Assembly (NCBI GenBank): GCA_964463485.1
Contig: CAYXDO010000117.1
Coordinates: 1-34,488 of the forward strand
Length of the DNA: 34,488 nucleotides
Source of the DNA: CAYXDO01 sp964463485
GTDB taxonomy: Bacteria; Myxococcota; Kuafuiibacteriia; Kuafuiibacteriales; Kuafuiibacteriaceae
Direction: 5' to 3'
In this document: in pieces, positions 32,105 to 34,488 of the stretch
How positions within the stretch are numbered: position 1 is the stretch's first letter
Layout of the letters: every line of letters begins with the position of its first letter
Notes under the pieces: generated by a model
The model's database searches: none
What the model was told of the DNA's origin: nothing
Seen by the model: only the letters and a program-made list of their open reading frames with translations
Translations under genes and position numbers: made by a program

Positions 32105-34290
32105 GTTGGCGCTCCGCGATTCTGGTTTGTGGGTTGTCGTCCGCCTGCGGAAGTCAAGCTCCGGAACCCATCGAGATCGACCCTCTTGCTCACGTTGACC
32201 CGATGATCGGCACCGGAGGGTTGGGCTTTGGTGTTGGGAGTATTGCGCCGGGCCCGACTCGGGTCTTCGGTCTGGCGAAGCCTTCGCCGGACACTTCCAC
32301 GGGCGGGGGCGCGCCTGGGTTTTCGCACTGCGCGGGCTATTATTGGGAGGACCGAGAGATTCGCGGATTTTCTCAGATCCATCTCTCTGGAACGGGGGTG
32401 CCTGACTACGGCGCGCTGCTTTTCATGCCGATTCGGGAGGTCGAGCCTCCTTTGACGGAGCGCAAGTATCGGGCGAAGCTTTCGCACGAGCGCGAGTCCG
32501 CTGGGGTTGGGTTGTACTCAGTGGAGCTGGCGGAGGTCGAGACGCGGGTCGAGGTCGCGGTGACGCGCCGAACGAGTGTGTATCGACTCGGCTACGCGTC
32601 AGAGCGGCCGGCGCGCGCGCTCCTCGACCTTCGGCATGGATTGGGGGACGGTCATACTCTGGATGGGCTCATTCGTCGAGGTGAAGACGGCCGCTCGGTC
32701 GAGGGGTGGCTTCAGCATGCCGGGGACATCTCGGTTCGTTATGGCGGCTTCAAGTTGCACTTCGCGCTTCGAGCGGACACCGACATCGATCGCCTGATTT
32801 GGTTGAGCGACGGCTCGACCATCGCTGCGGATTCCCAGAGCGTCGGACCTGGAGCCGGGGTGGTGATGGACTTTGGAGCTGGCCCGAGGACGGTCGGCGT
32901 GCAAATCGGATTGTCTTTCGTGGACGTGGATGGCGCGCGAAGAAACCTCGAGGCTGAGTCGACCGGGCTGGATTCGGCGGTGGCGTCCGCGCGAAGTGAG
33001 TTCTCGGCGATCCTGGGGCGCGTCCGCGTCGAGGGCGGCGGCGCCGCCGAGTTGAAGAAGTTCTACTCGGCGCTCTATCACGTGTTCCAGATGCCTACTC
33101 TCCTGAGCGACGTGGACGGGAGGTACGTGGGGATCGACGGGAAAGTACACGTCGCCGATGGGTTCGAGTATTACTCCGATTTTTCGACGTGGGATACCTA
33201 TCGTACGCTCCATCCGCTGCTGACTTGGATCGCGCCCGAGTATCAGGAGGCCTTCGACCGGTCGTTGCTCGCGATGATGGACGCCACGGGGCACGTTCCC
33301 GAGTGGCCTTTGGCGACAGGAGAGACTTGGACGATGCTCGGATTCCACGGGGAGACTGTGCTCGTGGATTCGGCCCTCCGAGGGAGTCGCGCCGTCGAGG
33401 CGGGTGAATTGTTCGACCGGCTGCGACGGCTGGCCCTCGAGCCCGCGGAGGGTGAGCGGGCGAGTCGTGAGTGTTTGGCGAGCTGGAAGGAGCGAGGCTA
33501 CTGTGTCGCCGACGAAGGGACTGGGGCGGCGAGCCAGACCGTCGAGAACGCCTACAACGACTTCGCGCTGGCCGAGCTCGCCGCTCAGCTTGGGCGCTCG
33601 GACGAAGCCAGGGAAATTCGAGAGAAGGCGGCCCGATGGACCGGAACGGTCAACCCGCAAGGGTTCGTTCAGAGCCGTCGCGCGGACGGTTCTTTCCCGG
33701 GAGGATTCAGCGACGACTTGTTTCACGAGGACTACGTGGAAGGAAATGCGCGGCAGTGGACGCCGGCGGTGGCGCTCGACGTGGCGGGGCTGGAGCGGGC
33801 AGTGGGTCATGATCGTTTGATCGAGCAACTCACGAGGCTGTTCGAGGAAGCCGAGAAGGCCGAGGACACGCCACTGCCGGACCTTTGGTACTGGCACGGC
33901 AACGAGCCCGACATTCACGCCGCGTATTTGTTTCTGGACTTGGGGAGGCCCGAGCTCGCGGAGAAGTGGATTCGGTGGATCGAAACAGAGAAGTACAGGG
34001 CCGGGCCCGACGGGCTAGACGGCAACGACGACGGAGGCACCCTGTCGGCGTGGTACGTCGCGTCGGCGCTTGGGCTGTATCCGCTCGCCGGGAGCTCGCG
34101 ATGGTGGGTCGGCGTCCCGGCCTTTCCGAGGGCCCTCGTCGCGACGAGAGCTGGGACCATGGAGATTTCGACCGAAGGACCGATCGACGGGCACGTCGTG
34201 AGTGTGAAGTTGGGAGACGAGCAGCCGTTGGGACGGCAGGTCGAGCAAGGGCAGATTCTGAGTGGACGGCTGGAGTTCAGGCTAGAGTGA
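32101..34290 (+). CDS. GH92 family alpha-mannosidase lipoprotein
   Basis: The product is 729 residues. The leader SAILVCGLSSAC ends in C16, a lipobox-like site. The sequence follows glycoside hydrolase family 92 (exo-alpha-mannosidases, mostly alpha-1,2, calcium-dependent). Motifs are HVDPMIGTGGLG, FSHCAGYYWEDREIRGFSQI and HLSGTGVPDYG in the N-terminal sandwich. The catalytic (alpha/alpha)6 part has YSDFSTWDTYRTLHPLLTW, VPEWPLATGETW (E408 in GET), ENAYNDFALAEL, ARQWTP, WYWHGNEPDIHAAYLF and GNDDGGTLSAWYV (D643, D644). The last motif usually reads GNDDxGxxSAW, so the acidic pair is kept. The GTG start overlaps the DUF1552 TGA (GTGA), which supports it. The likely substrate is mannose-containing glycan such as yeast or plant N-glycan or mannan. 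Finding it coupled to DUF1592/DUF1552 is not a pairing I know. Confidence 0.93.
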   Translation: MSWRSAILVCGLSSACGSQAPEPIEIDPLAHVDPMIGTGGLGFGVGSIAPGPTRVFGLAKPSPDTSTGGGAPGFSHCAGYYWEDREIRGFSQIHLSGTGVPDYGALLFMPIREVEPPLTERKYRAKLSHERESAGVGLYSVELAEVETRVEVAVTRRTSVYRLGYASERPARALLDLRHGLGDGHTLDGLIRRGEDGRSVEGWLQHAGDISVRYGGFKLHFALRADTDIDRLIWLSDGSTIAADSQSVGPGAGVVMDFGAGPRTVGVQIGLSFVDVDGARRNLEAESTGLDSAVASARSEFSAILGRVRVEGGGAAELKKFYSALYHVFQMPTLLSDVDGRYVGIDGKVHVADGFEYYSDFSTWDTYRTLHPLLTWIAPEYQEAFDRSLLAMMDATGHVPEWPLATGETWTMLGFHGETVLVDSALRGSRAVEAGELFDRLRRLALEPAEGERASRECLASWKERGYCVADEGTGAASQTVENAYNDFALAELAAQLGRSDEAREIREKAARWTGTVNPQGFVQSRRADGSFPGGFSDDLFHEDYVEGNARQWTPAVALDVAGLERAVGHDRLIEQLTRLFEEAEKAEDTPLPDLWYWHGNEPDIHAAYLFLDLGRPELAEKWIRWIETEKYRAGPDGLDGNDDGGTLSAWYVASALGLYPLAGSSRWWVGVPAFPRALVATRAGTMEISTEGPIDGHVVSVKLGDEQPLGRQVEQGQILSGRLEFRLE

Positions 34291-34328
34291 GGTCGACCGG
34301 GCCTGACTGGCCCGGATCGAATCGTCCT

Positions 34329-34488
34329 GCGTCAGATAGTCCGCGTCAGCGTCAGATCGTCAGCGTCTGCGTCTGATCGTCAGCGTCTGATCGTCAGCGT
34401 CTGATCGTCAGCGTCTGATCGTCAGCGTCAGATCGTCTGCGTCAGATCGTCTGCGTCTGCGTCTGCGTCTGCGTCAGATCGTCTGCGT
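34329..34488. repeat. Right-end minisatellite of two alternating words
   Basis: This tract is made almost wholly of GTCWGC (6 bp) and GTCWGATC (8 bp). The combined 14-mers read GTCTGATCGTCAGC four times, then GTCAGATCGTCTGC three times, with single and triple GTCTGC in between. It is the reverse complement of the type found at 1-54. Seven of the eight well-formed 14-mers carry a small dyad (CTGA/TCAG or CAGA/TCTG around TCG). The 38 bases between the GH92 stop and this tract hold nothing I can name. Confidence 0.9.

Noticed and set aside
32599..33918. A 439-codon minus-strand frame within the GH92 gene
   Set aside because: It is a shadow of GH92 coding; the plus-strand frame has strong family motifs along its whole length.
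34329..34488. CRISPR array at the window end
   Set aside because: Units are 6-14 bp, adjoining, and there are no unique spacers or cas genes.

Overview
The window is GC-rich DNA that most resembles a predatory or soil/marine Myxococcota (Polyangiales-type). I infer this from the gene families, not from a marker gene: FHA-like sigma-54 activators, Ser/Thr kinases with PEGA tails, a TPR/PEGA membrane protein, many lipoproteins, a DUF1592/DUF1552 pair and frequent GTG/TTG starts. No rRNA, tRNA, phage genes, transposase or CRISPR array is visible. Both ends lie in the same minisatellite in opposite orientation, so the window is probably one complete assembly contig that stops in a dispersed repeat.

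Layout. (1) 333-4890: a 936-residue bacterial major vault protein (MVP) homologue on the minus strand, divergent from an orphan membrane histidine kinase. (2) 4891-5530: a repeat-filled gap with a MITE-like element and a palindromic repeat. (3) 5531-8796: an FHA-like sigma-54 activator translationally coupled to a Ser/Thr kinase with an N-terminal zinc-knuckle-like motif and a PEGA tail; a TPR/PEGA membrane protein and a propeller-like lipoprotein follow on the other strand. (4) 11653-18550: a CHAP peptidase fused to a second conserved domain, a MATE transporter, a paralogue of the propeller-like lipoprotein, and a large GT-C-like membrane protein. (5) 18784-24747: a CehA/PHP metallohydrolase lipoprotein, a parvulin lipoprotein, an amidohydrolase lipoprotein and an OmpA-like protein. 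(6) 25159-28895: a SLOG/MoCo-carrier-type protein, a tail-anchored pseudokinase and an acyl-CoA dehydrogenase. (7) 29158-34290: a tight operon of DUF1592-type c-haem lipoprotein, DUF1552 protein and GH92 alpha-mannosidase lipoprotein.

How the genes relate. The clear units are the MVP/kinase divergent pair, the coupled activator/kinase pair and the three-gene GH92 operon. The middle is a series of single genes, mostly envelope proteins: eight of the products carry a plausible lipobox. The MVP is the most remarkable item. It keeps the vault repeat, shoulder and cap-helix architecture and has a long Ala/Pro-rich and charged insertion in its N-terminal half, so it may build a vault-like particle in a bacterium.

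The intergenic DNA is itself unusual. It contains three copies of a palindromic repeat of about 140 bp, two related MITE-like elements with hexamer tracts inside, a 13-bp tandem repeat that runs over a stop codon, and REP-like hairpins.
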